64,000 nt of DNA from Hydrotalea sp. (lineage in GTDB: Bacteria > Bacteroidota > Bacteroidia > Chitinophagales > Chitinophagaceae). Location: contig JAKRSC010000022.1 in assembly GCA_022402565.1 (NCBI GenBank), positions 62,001-126,000 on the forward strand. Reading direction: 5' to 3'. The position numbers and the translations under genes are program-made. The notes beneath the pieces were generated by a model that did no database searches, was not told the DNA's origin, and saw only the letters and a program-made list of their open reading frames with translations. Below are positions 1-8,987 of the stretch, piece after piece. Position 1 is the stretch's first letter. Every line of letters begins with the position of its first letter.

Positions 1-974
1 CTTCGCATTCTTCTTACATCATATATTCTAATATCATGTTCAGTAAGATAAGGCCTACCAGCTGCATTCCTAGCCCATACTGCTTCAATATTATCACTAC
101 CGTAAACATTGTCATTAATATTCATACTTGCAATAATCCCTAACTTATTATTAAAGATTCGTCCACCAGCTACCATAGCTACGTTTGCAAGCGCACCTTG
201 ACGAATAGGGTTAAATCCAAAACTTCCTGTACCACTTAATCTGAATTTATTGGGAGCAGAACGTGTTACCAAATTAACACTCCCCCCTATGGCATCTGGC
301 TCCATATCTGCTGTAACCGTTTTATTAACCTCCACAATTTGTACCATATCTGCTGGAATCAAATCCATTTGTATTCTTCTATTATCGCCCTCTGCAGAAG
401 GTATTCTATCACCGTTTAAAGTAACCGAATTTAATTCTGGTGCCAATCCGCGTATAATGATATCTCTCGCTTCACCCTGATCATTTTGCATCGTAACACC
501 AGGAACTCGCTTTAAAGCGTCTCCAAGATTCGCATCTGGGAAACGTCCAATTTGGTCTGCACTAATGATATTGGCAATATTACCCCCGTTCTTTTGCTGG
601 TTCAACGCCTTCGCCTGACCTTTCAATCGATCCCCCAGTACCACTACCCCATTCAAAGTATTAACTCCTGATTCTAATTTAAAAGAAAATTCTTGGGTCG
701 CTTCTTTGACGTCAAGTTGACCTTTAAGTTCTTGATAACCAATATAACTGATCTTTATATCGTACTTGGCTCTTTGAACTTTAAAGAACCTTACAATTCC
801 ATTTACATCAGTAGTTGAAATCATTTTACCGTTACTAATTTGAACAGATGCACCAGGTAGACTTAAATTGTTCTCGTCGGTAACTTTAATAATTATGATT
901 GCATCATTAGCATTTTGAGCATTAACACAAAAGTGTACCAGCACAAATAATAAAAGAGAAAAAATCTTTTTCAT
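1..974 (-). CDS. TonB-dependent receptor, N-terminal part (cut by window edge)
   Basis: Outer-membrane receptor for TonB-driven uptake of an unknown ligand; about 324 N-terminal residues are visible and the beta-barrel continues outside the window. Residues 1-20 form a signal peptide ending VNAQ. Residues about 25-100 are a carboxypeptidase-like regulatory domain (PGASVQI, then YIGYQEL). Residues about 130-240 are the plug, with DALKRVPGV at 152-160, IIIRGLAPELNSVTLNG, and DAIGGSVNLVTR at 227-238, which is the usual plug-to-barrel signature. The start is the ATG whose complement lies at 972-974, followed by a Lys-Lys signal peptide. No SusD-like partner is visible on this side. The family assignment is firm; the substrate cannot be told. 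Confidence 0.93.
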   Translation of the reverse strand, partial: MKKIFSLLLFVLVHFCVNAQNANDAIIIIKVTDENNLSLPGASVQISNGKMISTTDVNGIVRFFKVQRAKYDIKISYIGYQELKGQLDVKEATQEFSFKLESGVNTLNGVVVLGDRLKGQAKALNQQKNGGNIANIISADQIGRFPDANLGDALKRVPGVTMQNDQGEARDIIIRGLAPELNSVTLNGDRIPSAEGDNRRIQMDLIPADMVQIVEVNKTVTADMEPDAIGGSVNLVTRSAPNKFRLSGTGSFGFNPIRQGALANVAMVAGGRIFNNKLGIIASMNINDNVYGSDNIEAVWARNAAGRPYLTEHDIRIYDVRRMR

Positions 975-998
975 GGTTGTTATTAAGTTTAACAGCCG

Positions 999-1025
999 CA
1001 AATGTATTTGGGTAATGATGGCCAA
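999..1025 (-). promoter_or_regulatory. Bacteroidota-type promoter of the TonB-dependent receptor gene
   Basis: On the minus strand a -7 element TACATTTG (complement at 999-1006) lies 25 nt upstream of the receptor ATG. A TTG (complement at 1023-1025) sits 16 nt further upstream, slightly shorter than the usual 17-22 nt. The element is followed by C-G-G-C, as at other promoters in this window. Confidence 0.55.
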
Positions 1026-1735
1026 CTCTAATTTAGCCATTAACAATTCATTATGATAGTGTGACCTAAATATTACCTAGCATATTAAATATTTACCTTT
1101 TACTCAAAACAAACACCTTACAATTATAGAAATACCAAAAGAATATCTATTAAGGCAAAGTGGATGTTTGTAGCAATTTTTAATTGATTATAACATAAAC
1201 ACTATATGGTGCATGAATAATAGCCTTTTGACAATTAAGAAAATTCCAGATTCTTTTAAAAATGTCCTATAAATCAAAATATAGGGATGAAATTTATCTG
1301 CCTTAAAAGCTAAATTAATTGTCAACAGAAAGAGGTAAAATGATTGAATGTTTTAAATCTGTATTGTTAATAATAATTTGTATATCAGTACTTTATTGAA
1401 TATAAAAAAGTCATTGCAAACCAGCTTATTATTAATGATATCTAGCTCCTTGTTTTAGCTCCCCCACCCAAGGATCAATGAAATTCATCCTTTCTTTTTA
1501 TTCGAGGCGTTGAAGCTTGCATGCATAAGCATCATCAACTAGATTAATACTTATGCAATTATTTTTACATCTAATTATCTGTAAGTCAACACTCGAATCA
1601 GCAACTACTAAAGCTTTTTTAACCTTTCTTCAATAACTTTTCTTCAGAAAAACTTACCTTAACTCAATAAATTGAAATCATCCAATTTGTAGCTGTAACT
1701 TGTTGGTAAAATCGTGAACATATAAAAAAGTTGTT
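1026..1735. other. Non-coding AT-rich interval
   Basis: About 700 bp with no convincing gene on either strand. It separates the receptor promoter from the restriction-modification gene. The only structure seen is an 8-bp inverted repeat, TGCATAAG at 1522-1529 and CTTATGCA at 1550-1557, with a 20-nt spacer and no T-tract. It could be an operator for the restriction gene, but nothing else supports that. Confidence 0.5.
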
Positions 1736-4700
1736 GTGAATAGTTTAAAAGAATTGAAACCTCGAAAAGCGCTGAATAAAGCTTTTTTGAAAGTAAAACC
1801 TAATAGGAATGAAATTGAAAGGTTCAAAAGCCAACTCATTACTTTACTAGATAGAACCAATGATACTGAAAGCGAGGAGTTTCATAAAAACCTGGTTTCA
1901 GATTTTCTAAAGAAAACTTACTACGACCCCAACCATTTCATCAACACAAAAGGTAGAAATGACCTAGTAATTCATAATGGCGAAAACGCCCAATCCACGG
2001 TGGGTGTGATTATAGAAGCAAAAAAGCCCACAAACAGAGCTGAAATGATTTCGAGAGAGCAGCTCAATAAGAAAGCTTTTCAAGAGTTGGTATTGTATTA
2101 TCTGCGTGAAAGAATCACACATAAAAATCTGGAAGTCAAACACCTCATTGCCACCAACATCAACGAATGGTTCATTTTTGATGCCACCCTATTCGATCGT
2201 TTGTTTGCGCAAAACAAAAACCTTGTAAAACAATTCAACGATTTTGAAGCAGGCCGATTGGCTGATACTAAAACCGACTTCTTTTACAAACAAATAGCCG
2301 AACCGTTTATACATCAAATTCTAAGTGACCTACCCAATGGAGGAGCTGGAAGTGGAATTGAATTTACTTATTTCAATATTCAGGACTTTCAAAACATCCT
2401 CCGAAATACAGATAAAACCGACGATCATTCGCTGATTGCCTTATTCAAAGTTCTTTCTCCTGAACATCTTTTAAAACTTCCGTTCAGCAACGATAGCAAT
2501 AGCCTCGACAAACGATTTTACAGCGAACTATTGCACATCATTGGTTTAACAGAAACAAAAGAAGGTAGTAAAAAGCTAATAGAACGAAATAAACCAGGCG
2601 AACGACATACAGGAACCATTTTGGAAGATGCCATCATTCAATTGGATAGCCTAGATAAATTGAGTCGACTGGATAAGCCCAGTCAATTTGGCGATACACA
2701 ACAAGAACGACTTTTTAATGTTGCTCTTGAACTTTCTATTACTTGGATCAATAGAATCTTATTCTTGAAATTGTTAGAAGCTCAGCTGATCACTTATCAC
2801 AATGCGTCCAAAAAGAATGAGAAATTAGATGAATCATATTCTTTTTTGAATCTTAATAAAATCAAGAACTACGACGATTTGAACAGCTTGTTTTTCCAGG
2901 TCTTGGCGCGCAAGCATGCAGACAGAAATGAAGATGTACAACAGATATTTGAAAAAGTTCCTTACTTAAATTCATCTCTTTTTGAACCAACCGATTTAGA
3001 ACAAGCAACATTATTTATTAGTAACCTAAAGGATGAAAAAACCATTCCCATTTTTTCGCAGACTGTATTAAAAGATCAGCAAGGCAAAAAAAGAACAGGC
3101 AACCTGTCAACACTGCAATATTTATTTGAGTTTTTAGATGCGTATGATTTTGGAGCAGAAGGAGGAGAAGAAATTCAGGAAGACAATAAAACGCTCATCA
3201 ATGCATCGGTTCTAGGTTTAATTTTTGAGAAAATTAACGGATACAAAGACGGTTCATTTTTCACACCCGGTTTCATTACCATGTATATGTGTCGTGAAAC
3301 CATACGCAAAGCGGTTGTTCAGAAGTTCGAGCATGATTTTCCTGATTTTGGGATTACCAAAATTGAGGACATTTATGAACTGATTCCGCAAAAGATTTCA
3401 AGAAAAAAAGCAAATGAGATCGTTAATTCATTGAAAATATGCGACCCGGCGGTGGGCTCAGGACACTTCCTTGTTTCAGCATTAAATGAAATAATTGCCT
3501 TAAAAAATGATTTGAAGATCTTGGAAGACAGAGATGGAAAATCATTGCACCGCTATGAAGTAGAAGTGGTGAATGATGAATTAATTGTAACTGATGAAGA
3601 AGGAGAACTGTTTGAATACAATCCCAATAACAAAGAAAGTCAGCGCATACAAGAAACGCTTTTCCACGAAAAGCAAACCATCATAGAAAATTGTTTGTTC
3701 GGGGTGGATATCAACTCTAACTCAGTCAAAATTTGTCGCCTCCGTTTGTGGATTGAACTCTTGAAAAATGCTTATTATATAAAAAGCTCCTCCCCTAAGT
3801 TAGGGGAGGTGTCCGAAGGACGGAGGGGTAACAACTTCTCATCAAACCCCGATCTGTCCGAAGGACGGAGGGGTAACAACTTCACACCAAACCCCGAACT
3901 GTCCGAAGGACGGAGGGGTTCCTACCCAACCCAACTCAACAACCTACCTCATCTCAAAACATTCCGCAGAGAGCTGCGTAATAACCTCACGCCTGCTGAA
4001 GCCAAACTTTGGACTCTCCTGAAAGGCAAACAAATGGACGGAAGAAAATTCCGTCGCCAACATAGTTTCGCGAATTATATACTGGATTTCTATTGTCCTG
4101 AAGAACGATTGGCTATTGAATTAGATGGTCAAGGACATTTTGAAGCTACGCAGGCTGAATATGATAGAGAGAGGGATTTGTTTTTGGAGATGTATGGTAT
4201 TAAGGTGTTACGTTTTGAAAATAAATGGGTGTGGGATAACCCGGATGGATTGTTGGAGGTGGTGAGGGGTTATTTTGGTAAGCAACCTCCCCGTCAGCCG
4301 GAGGCTGACACCCCTCCTTTTCAAGGAGGGGAGCTTCTTGAATTACAAACCTTGCCTAACATTGATATTAATATTAAATGTGGTAACTCCTTAGTGAGCC
4401 GTTTTGCAATTGATGCAGACCTGAAACAGGCTTTGAAAAAAAGTAAGTGGACCATCGAAAGCTACCAGTTGGCAGTTGATACCTACCGCAATGCAGAAAG
4501 CAAGGAGCAGAAAAGGGAAATGGAGCGACTGATTTCAGATATTAAATCTGATTTCAGAAGTGAAATTTCTTTGAACGACCCTAAGGTGAAAAAGCTGCGT
4601 AAACTGTCGGGCGATTTGTTTCAGTTGACGAATCAGGGTATGCTCTTTGAAATGAGCAAAAAAGAGAAAGCCGACTGGAATAAAAAAGTGCAGCAACTGA

Positions 4701-6061
4701 CAGATGAAACTAAAAAACTGGAAGCTGAAATAGAAGAAATAAAAGCCAATAAAATTTTTGAGAACGCTTTTGAATGGCGCTTCGAATTTCCTGAAGTGCT
4801 AAATGATGATGGCGATTTCGTGGGCTTTGATGTGGTGATTGGAAATCCGCCGTATATCAGGCAAGAAGAAGTGAAAGAGGTAAGCGGTTACTTTCAAGGT
4901 AAGTTTAAAAGTTTTTCAGGCAAGTCAGATATTTACGTTTTCTTTTATGAAAACAGCATCAATTTATTAAAGCCCTATGGAGTAATTAACTTCATTACAT
5001 CAGGCAAATTCTTCGAAGCAAGCTATGGTAAACCCTTGATTGAATTTCTTCTTAACAATACTGAAATAATCGATATAATTAATTTCAATGACCTCCCTGT
5101 TTTTGAAGGTGCAACAGCTTATCCATTAATTTACTTTGCTATTAAGAAAAGTAAAGTTGACTACCAGTTCAACTACTATAGCCTAAATGAACTGCCTACT
5201 TTCTCACTAAAAGAAAAGCTTAGTAGTATAGAATTATTAAGCACTTCAAAATCCATTTTCACACAAAACGATTTCAAATTTGTTGAAAACAGAATTTCAA
5301 ACATTATTGAAAAGGTAAAAATTGGAACCGTTCCAATTAAGGACTTCTGCGGTCTGCCAATTGTTGGAGTAAAGACAGGATTTAATGAAGGTTTTCTCAC
5401 TGATTTAAAAGAAGATAAAATAGTAAAACCGTATGTTTTTGGCAGAGACATCAAAAAATACAGCCCAATTAAACCTTCCAACAAAATCATCTTTCCATAC
5501 AATGATGATTATTCCATTGCTGACATTAAGGATTATCCAGAAATATCTTCCTTTCTTGAAAATCAGAAAACGAAATTATCTCAAAGAGCTATCATTAAAG
5601 AAGGCTTAGTTAATAAAACAAAATGTTGGTATGAATATCAACAGATAAACAAAACTGTTGATTACAACACTGAATATATTATTTACCCAAATGTATCATT
5701 GGGTAACAATTTTACATTAACGAAAGGTGCAGTAATAGATATGACGGGCTTTTTGATTAAATCAAATAGCCGTTACTTATTGGCAATTCTAAACTCAAAA
5801 CTTATTGCTTTTTTAATGAACATTTGGAGCATTAGTCGAAGGGGTGGTTACTTGGAATACAAAGTGCAATACATTGAGAAAATACCAATTAAAAATATTT
5901 CCGAAAAGGAGCAAAAGCCATTCATTGAGTTAGTGGAAAAGATTTTAAAAGGTCGCAAAAATGAAAATGACACCTCAGACCTAGAATACCAAATCGACCA
6001 GTTGGTCTACCAACTCTATGAATTAACAGAAGAGGAAATTAAAATAGTGGAGGGAAAATAA
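1736..6061 (+). CDS. Type IIG (Eco57I-like) restriction endonuclease-methyltransferase carrying an in-frame DUF559 insert
   Basis: Single-chain restriction-modification enzyme, 1441 aa, using S-adenosylmethionine to make N6-methyladenine. The N-terminal nuclease domain shows a PD-(D/E)xK pattern: D76 in RNDLVI, then E94-A-K96 in VIIEAKKP. The methyltransferase domain has motif I DPAVGSGHF at about 570-578 and motif IV NPPY at 1037-1040, with a target-recognition region after that. Residues about 683-867 are foreign: a DUF559 endonuclease domain with Gly/Arg-rich repeats, lying between the RLRLWIELLKNAYY block and the LPNIDINIKCGNSL block, which are normally close together. Without it the protein would be about 1257 aa. 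The start is GTG at 1736; the following residues match the usual N-terminus of this family as I know it. There is no separate specificity or methyltransferase gene nearby. Whether the enzyme is active with the insert is unknown. Confidence 0.93.
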   Translation: MNSLKELKPRKALNKAFLKVKPNRNEIERFKSQLITLLDRTNDTESEEFHKNLVSDFLKKTYYDPNHFINTKGRNDLVIHNGENAQSTVGVIIEAKKPTNRAEMISREQLNKKAFQELVLYYLRERITHKNLEVKHLIATNINEWFIFDATLFDRLFAQNKNLVKQFNDFEAGRLADTKTDFFYKQIAEPFIHQILSDLPNGGAGSGIEFTYFNIQDFQNILRNTDKTDDHSLIALFKVLSPEHLLKLPFSNDSNSLDKRFYSELLHIIGLTETKEGSKKLIERNKPGERHTGTILEDAIIQLDSLDKLSRLDKPSQFGDTQQERLFNVALELSITWINRILFLKLLEAQLITYHNASKKNEKLDESYSFLNLNKIKNYDDLNSLFFQVLARKHADRNEDVQQIFEKVPYLNSSLFEPTDLEQATLFISNLKDEKTIPIFSQTVLKDQQGKKRTGNLSTLQYLFEFLDAYDFGAEGGEEIQEDNKTLINASVLGLIFEKINGYKDGSFFTPGFITMYMCRETIRKAVVQKFEHDFPDFGITKIEDIYELIPQKISRKKANEIVNSLKICDPAVGSGHFLVSALNEIIALKNDLKILEDRDGKSLHRYEVEVVNDELIVTDEEGELFEYNPNNKESQRIQETLFHEKQTIIENCLFGVDINSNSVKICRLRLWIELLKNAYYIKSSSPKLGEVSEGRRGNNFSSNPDLSEGRRGNNFTPNPELSEGRRGSYPTQLNNLPHLKTFRRELRNNLTPAEAKLWTLLKGKQMDGRKFRRQHSFANYILDFYCPEERLAIELDGQGHFEATQAEYDRERDLFLEMYGIKVLRFENKWVWDNPDGLLEVVRGYFGKQPPRQPEADTPPFQGGELLELQTLPNIDINIKCGNSLVSRFAIDADLKQALKKSKWTIESYQLAVDTYRNAESKEQKREMERLISDIKSDFRSEISLNDPKVKKLRKLSGDLFQLTNQGMLFEMSKKEKADWNKKVQQLTDETKKLEAEIEEIKANKIFENAFEWRFEFPEVLNDDGDFVGFDVVIGNPPYIRQEEVKEVSGYFQGKFKSFSGKSDIYVFFYENSINLLKPYGVINFITSGKFFEASYGKPLIEFLLNNTEIIDIINFNDLPVFEGATAYPLIYFAIKKSKVDYQFNYYSLNELPTFSLKEKLSSIELLSTSKSIFTQNDFKFVENRISNIIEKVKIGTVPIKDFCGLPIVGVKTGFNEGFLTDLKEDKIVKPYVFGRDIKKYSPIKPSNKIIFPYNDDYSIADIKDYPEISSFLENQKTKLSQRAIIKEGLVNKTKCWYEYQQINKTVDYNTEYIIYPNVSLGNNFTLTKGAVIDMTGFLIKSNSRYLLAILNSKLIAFLMNIWSISRRGGYLEYKVQYIEKIPIKNISEKEQKPFIELVEKILKGRKNENDTSDLEYQIDQLVYQLYELTEEEIKIVEGK
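3784..4336 (+). mobile_element. In-frame DUF559 endonuclease insertion element with inverted hairpin ends
   Basis: Insert within the restriction-modification gene, read through in frame. The left end starts AAGCTCC and the right end finishes GGAGCTT, an inverted pair. Just inside the left end are a 10-bp hairpin (CCTCCCCTAA at 3789-3798, TTAGGGGAGG at 3800-3809) and three hairpin-containing direct repeats. Just inside the right end are two hairpins of the same layout in reverse order: GTCAGCC-GGA-GGCTGAC at 4293-4309 and CCCCTCCTT with AAGGAGGGG at 4311-4331. Between them lies a DUF559 domain of about 110 residues with RRELRNNLTPAEAKLW, KFRRQHSFANYILDFYCP and LAIELDGQGHF, the conserved core of Vsr-like PD-(D/E)xK nucleases. 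There are no intein Cys/Ser start, HN end or splice signals. Exact ends and any target duplication cannot be fixed without an uninterrupted homologue. Confidence 0.8.
3811..3945 (+). repeat. Three 45-bp tandem repeats with hairpin cores
   Basis: Three copies of an 18-nt core, GTCCGAAGGACGGAGGGG, begin at 3811, 3856 and 3901, giving an exact 45-bp period. The first two units also share the following TAACAACTTC and an AACCCCGA(T/A)CT segment. Each core contains the hairpin GTCC-GAA-GGAC. The period is a multiple of three, so each unit adds 15 residues of the form SEGRRGNNF..NP(D/E)L to the protein without breaking the frame. Confidence 0.9.
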
Positions 6062-6208
6062 AGTATTGCAACCAAATCGTATTCACACACATTTATTCTT
6101 CTCAGCAAAATTGACAATTAAAAGCTAGTGAAATCTATCTATAAAGCCATTGCACAACTTCTAAACAATCACTTTTTATACGCATCAACAATCCTTCCAA
6201 CTAAGTAT

Positions 6209-6652
6209 ATGAAGCCAATCCTTTTTATCCTCTTCAGTTTTATAACAATTCTGGCAAAATCGCAATCAAGCAGTCAGTATGTAAATTCGAATGACTCTAC
6301 ACTTTCAGTTTATGAAATAGTTCAAAAAGAAATCAGAACAAAGGAAATTGGAGATTTTGAATACAAATCTTACCACACCAATGGCAATATTCAATCTAAA
6401 GTCAAAATTAAAAATTTTTACCCCAAAGAGAATTCGAAAGATATATGGACAATTGTATCAAAATATGAGTACAGTGAAAAAGGGATATTAACCAATAAAT
6501 CGTACTGGAAAACTGATAATATCAGTAAAGCATGTGAATGTAATGTATGGATGAAAAAACATAAGCCATTTATTAATCTACTTCTGTATCATCCAAGATG
6601 TAATAAAATACAATTGAACTGCGATGATAAGGGCAAATTCGCAACAAAGTAG
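6209..6652 (+). CDS. Secreted hypothetical protein
   Basis: Not recognised. The reading frame opens at 6128, but the ATG at 6209 is preferred because it begins with a clean signal peptide (MKPILFILFSFITILAKSQS), giving 147 aa. The mature part has YKSYHTNGNIQSK and a later EYSEKGILTNKSYWK; such alternating aromatic/NG blocks recall YwqK/MORN-like repeats, but only weakly. It follows the restriction-modification gene on the same strand after about 150 bp and may be a passenger of the accessory region. No close functional partner is evident. Confidence 0.6.
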   Translation: MKPILFILFSFITILAKSQSSSQYVNSNDSTLSVYEIVQKEIRTKEIGDFEYKSYHTNGNIQSKVKIKNFYPKENSKDIWTIVSKYEYSEKGILTNKSYWKTDNISKACECNVWMKKHKPFINLLLYHPRCNKIQLNCDDKGKFATK

Positions 6653-6791
6653 TATGAGATAAATAGAATTGTGCATTCATTTTTACTTGCATACTTATAC
6701 TGCATCTTAAGCATGAATGTGTAGAATAAATAAACCTCAATGAATCAGCATCAATATATTTCGGCCTACATTCATATAAAATTCAATCTAA

Positions 6792-7163
6792 ATGTACCAT
6801 ATTCCTTTTCAAGCAATTAATTGGGATCATATAGAAGAAGTAGAATTTCCAGGTGAAAGAGGAACTTCATTTTGGAAAACAATTCAGTTAAATGGACTAA
6901 GAATTCGTATAGTAGAATATAAAGCAGGATATATAGCTGATCACTGGTGTGAAAAAGGCCATATTGTTCATTGCATACATGGTGAGTTCACAATGAAACT
7001 AGGTGTAAATGAAGAAGTAAATTTCAGCACGGGGATGAGCTTTGTAGTATCAGACAATCTGAGTTCACATCTTTCAATATCTGAAAAGGGTGCAAAACTT
7101 CTCATTATTGATGGCGATTTTTTAAATGCTGAAAAATCTGTTAAAGAAAATAATAAAACATAA
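6792..7163 (+). CDS. DHCW-motif cupin-fold protein
   Basis: Small single-domain cupin, 123 aa. The motif ADHWCEKGHIVHCIHGE at about 49-65 matches the so-called DHCW cupin family, and the chain then forms a typical second cupin strand set (MSFVVSDNLSSHLS). The His and Cys residues could bind a metal, but the reaction is not known for this family. The gene lies 5 nt upstream of a methyltransferase gene on the same strand, so the two are probably co-transcribed. Confidence 0.85.
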   Translation: MYHIPFQAINWDHIEEVEFPGERGTSFWKTIQLNGLRIRIVEYKAGYIADHWCEKGHIVHCIHGEFTMKLGVNEEVNFSTGMSFVVSDNLSSHLSISEKGAKLLIIDGDFLNAEKSVKENNKT

Positions 7164-7168
7164 TAGCT

Positions 7169-7831
7169 ATGGATGAGCGATATCAAGAAACTTTTGAATC
7201 ATGGAATAAACTTGCTTCATTGTATCAGGAGAAATTCATGAACCTTGATTTGTATAATGAAACATACGATTATTTCTGTTCTTCTTTAGTTCAACAAAAT
7301 GCAAATTTGTTAGAGATTGGGTGCGGGCCTGGGAATATCACAAAATATCTTTTATCTAAACAACCCAAATTCAATATTCTAGGATTAGATGTAGCTCCTA
7401 ACATGGTAGAACTTGCAAAAATGAACAATCCATCTGCCTATTTTGAGGTGTTGGACTGTAGAAATATTCATCAACTTGATACTAAATTTCATGGTATTAT
7501 TGCCGGCTTTTGTTTACCATATTTATCCCATCAAGATACACACAACTTCATCTCACACTCTTACAACTTATTAAATGAAAATGGAATTTTTTATATAAGT
7601 TTTGTGGAAGGAAACCCAAGCGAATCTGCTTTTCAAACAGCAAGTAGTGGCGATAGAACATTTTTTTATTTCTACAAAAAAGAAGAAATGCTACATCAGC
7701 TCGTATTAAATAATTTCCATCCAATTAAAGTATTTGAAGTTGATTATAGAAAAGCAAACAATACTTCTGAGAAGCACATAATCATCCTTGCTAAAAAAGA
7801 AAAAAATAATCTTCAGGTCTCTCAATATTGA
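7169..7831 (+). CDS. Class I SAM-dependent methyltransferase
   Basis: 220-aa Rossmann-fold methyltransferase. Motif I is LLEIGCGPGNITKYL at about 47-61, followed by LGLDVAPNMVELAK (motif II, adenosyl ribose binding) and a motif-IV-like IAGFCLPYLSH region. There is no recognisable substrate domain, so this is a generic small-molecule methyltransferase. It is translationally close to the preceding cupin gene (5-nt gap). An A-rich stretch just before the stop encodes KKEKNN. Confidence 0.85.
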   Translation: MDERYQETFESWNKLASLYQEKFMNLDLYNETYDYFCSSLVQQNANLLEIGCGPGNITKYLLSKQPKFNILGLDVAPNMVELAKMNNPSAYFEVLDCRNIHQLDTKFHGIIAGFCLPYLSHQDTHNFISHSYNLLNENGIFYISFVEGNPSESAFQTASSGDRTFFYFYKKEEMLHQLVLNNFHPIKVFEVDYRKANNTSEKHIIILAKKEKNNLQVSQY

Positions 7832-8115
7832 TACGTATTCAATTTCACTAATTAATTCTGTACCCCTTTAGTTTTTGGTATACTTCTAATAATTCAACTG
7901 AACTGCTGAATTCTAATTCCTTTCAGAAAATGATCTAGTGGTTTAGATGACTTCTTTTGAATGCATTTTTGAATAACTTCTTCAATACTTATCAATAATT
8001 TAATAAAATATGGATAAGATTAAATAATAGGCTGAGTTAAAAATTTGAATACTAATCAACTAAAAAACCACTTTCTTCATTACTAACCTGTACCTTTATA
8101 CTCTACTCGCATACC

Positions 8116-8814
8116 ATGCGGTACATACTTGTTATATTATTGCTAGTTTCACTCTATTCTTGCCAAAAAGACACAGAACAGCCTCCTTATTTCTCCTTCG
8201 ATGTAGTTGGGAAAGAAATATTATCTGGACTGAAGGTAAATGACACCATTCATTACCAAGGATCCAACGGAACAATTCGTTCATTTAGAATTTTTAAAAT
8301 AGACAACCTCAAAGAATCTGTTCGCGATTGCAATTGGAATACTGGCTACTGCAATACTTTGTATAGTTATGATGTATCAAATATCTACCTAGTTCGAACA
8401 GATACTATTCCTCCATTCCCTAATTCGCCATTAACCACAACATTTACAAAACAAATGGCGCTGCCCAATGAAATCGACCGAAGAACTATTCCTCCAAATG
8501 GTACGGTAGCTCAAGCAATTCTAAGAGGTGGTGGAGGCATAGCAGATTTTAACGCAAAACCAACAATCACAGACGAGTGGACTTCCCCATTCATTCCTTA
8601 TCCCAATTATTATGAGCCCATCCAATTTGTAACTTTCACAAATTCTGTGAGAACCTTCAATAAGGTATCAATCATCCATTCTGGTAACAACGCCGTTTAT
8701 ATTGACCCTCTATATGGCTACCGCTATATAGTTAATGAGGTTTGGTTCGATCAACAATTTGGTATTGTCTTTTTTAAAGATGTCTTTGGAAATAGTTGGA
8801 GTAGAATGAATTAG
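8116..8814 (+). CDS. Lipoprotein of unknown function
   Basis: 232 aa. The N-terminus MRYILVILLLVSLYSC is a lipoprotein signal with lipobox LYSC, followed by QKDTEQPP, so the mature protein should be anchored to a membrane. No domain recognised in the rest; it contains several Pro/Tyr-rich segments (TIPPFPNSP, FIPYPNYYEP) and no obvious repeats. It stands alone, with about 280 bp of non-coding DNA upstream and 170 bp downstream. Confidence 0.7.
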   Translation: MRYILVILLLVSLYSCQKDTEQPPYFSFDVVGKEILSGLKVNDTIHYQGSNGTIRSFRIFKIDNLKESVRDCNWNTGYCNTLYSYDVSNIYLVRTDTIPPFPNSPLTTTFTKQMALPNEIDRRTIPPNGTVAQAILRGGGGIADFNAKPTITDEWTSPFIPYPNYYEPIQFVTFTNSVRTFNKVSIIHSGNNAVYIDPLYGYRYIVNEVWFDQQFGIVFFKDVFGNSWSRMN

Positions 8815-8987
8815 CTCTGTCTTACTTCCCTGAATTCTATACCCCATATTAAAAGCTGTGCAACTTTCTACACTTCGCTCTAACAAAAAATGAAAACCTG
8901 AGAAACAGACATTTTTTGACATTTAAATATTTTTTATTGTTTTTCAATAAATATTTATAGTTTTGTGCTACAAAAGGACAACCAACT

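Noticed and set aside
1522-1557. Inverted repeat TGCATAAG/CTTATGCA as a terminator.
   Set aside because: Long spacer, no T-tract and no gene ending nearby; at most a weak operator candidate.
3811-3945. Repeats as a CRISPR array.
   Set aside because: Only three units with nearly identical 'spacers', coding in frame, and no cas genes.
3784-4336. Insert as an intein.
   Set aside because: No Cys/Ser/Thr at a defined N-terminal splice junction, no terminal His-Asn, and no intein blocks; the segment is flanked by nucleic-acid palindromes instead.
7894-7995. A 33-codon minus-strand frame starting at TTG that reads like an amphipathic protein tail (SIEEVIQKCIQKK, then LDHFLKGIRIQQFS).
   Set aside because: No ATG, no clear ribosome site, very short and in AT-rich intergenic DNA; it could be a gene remnant but cannot be supported.
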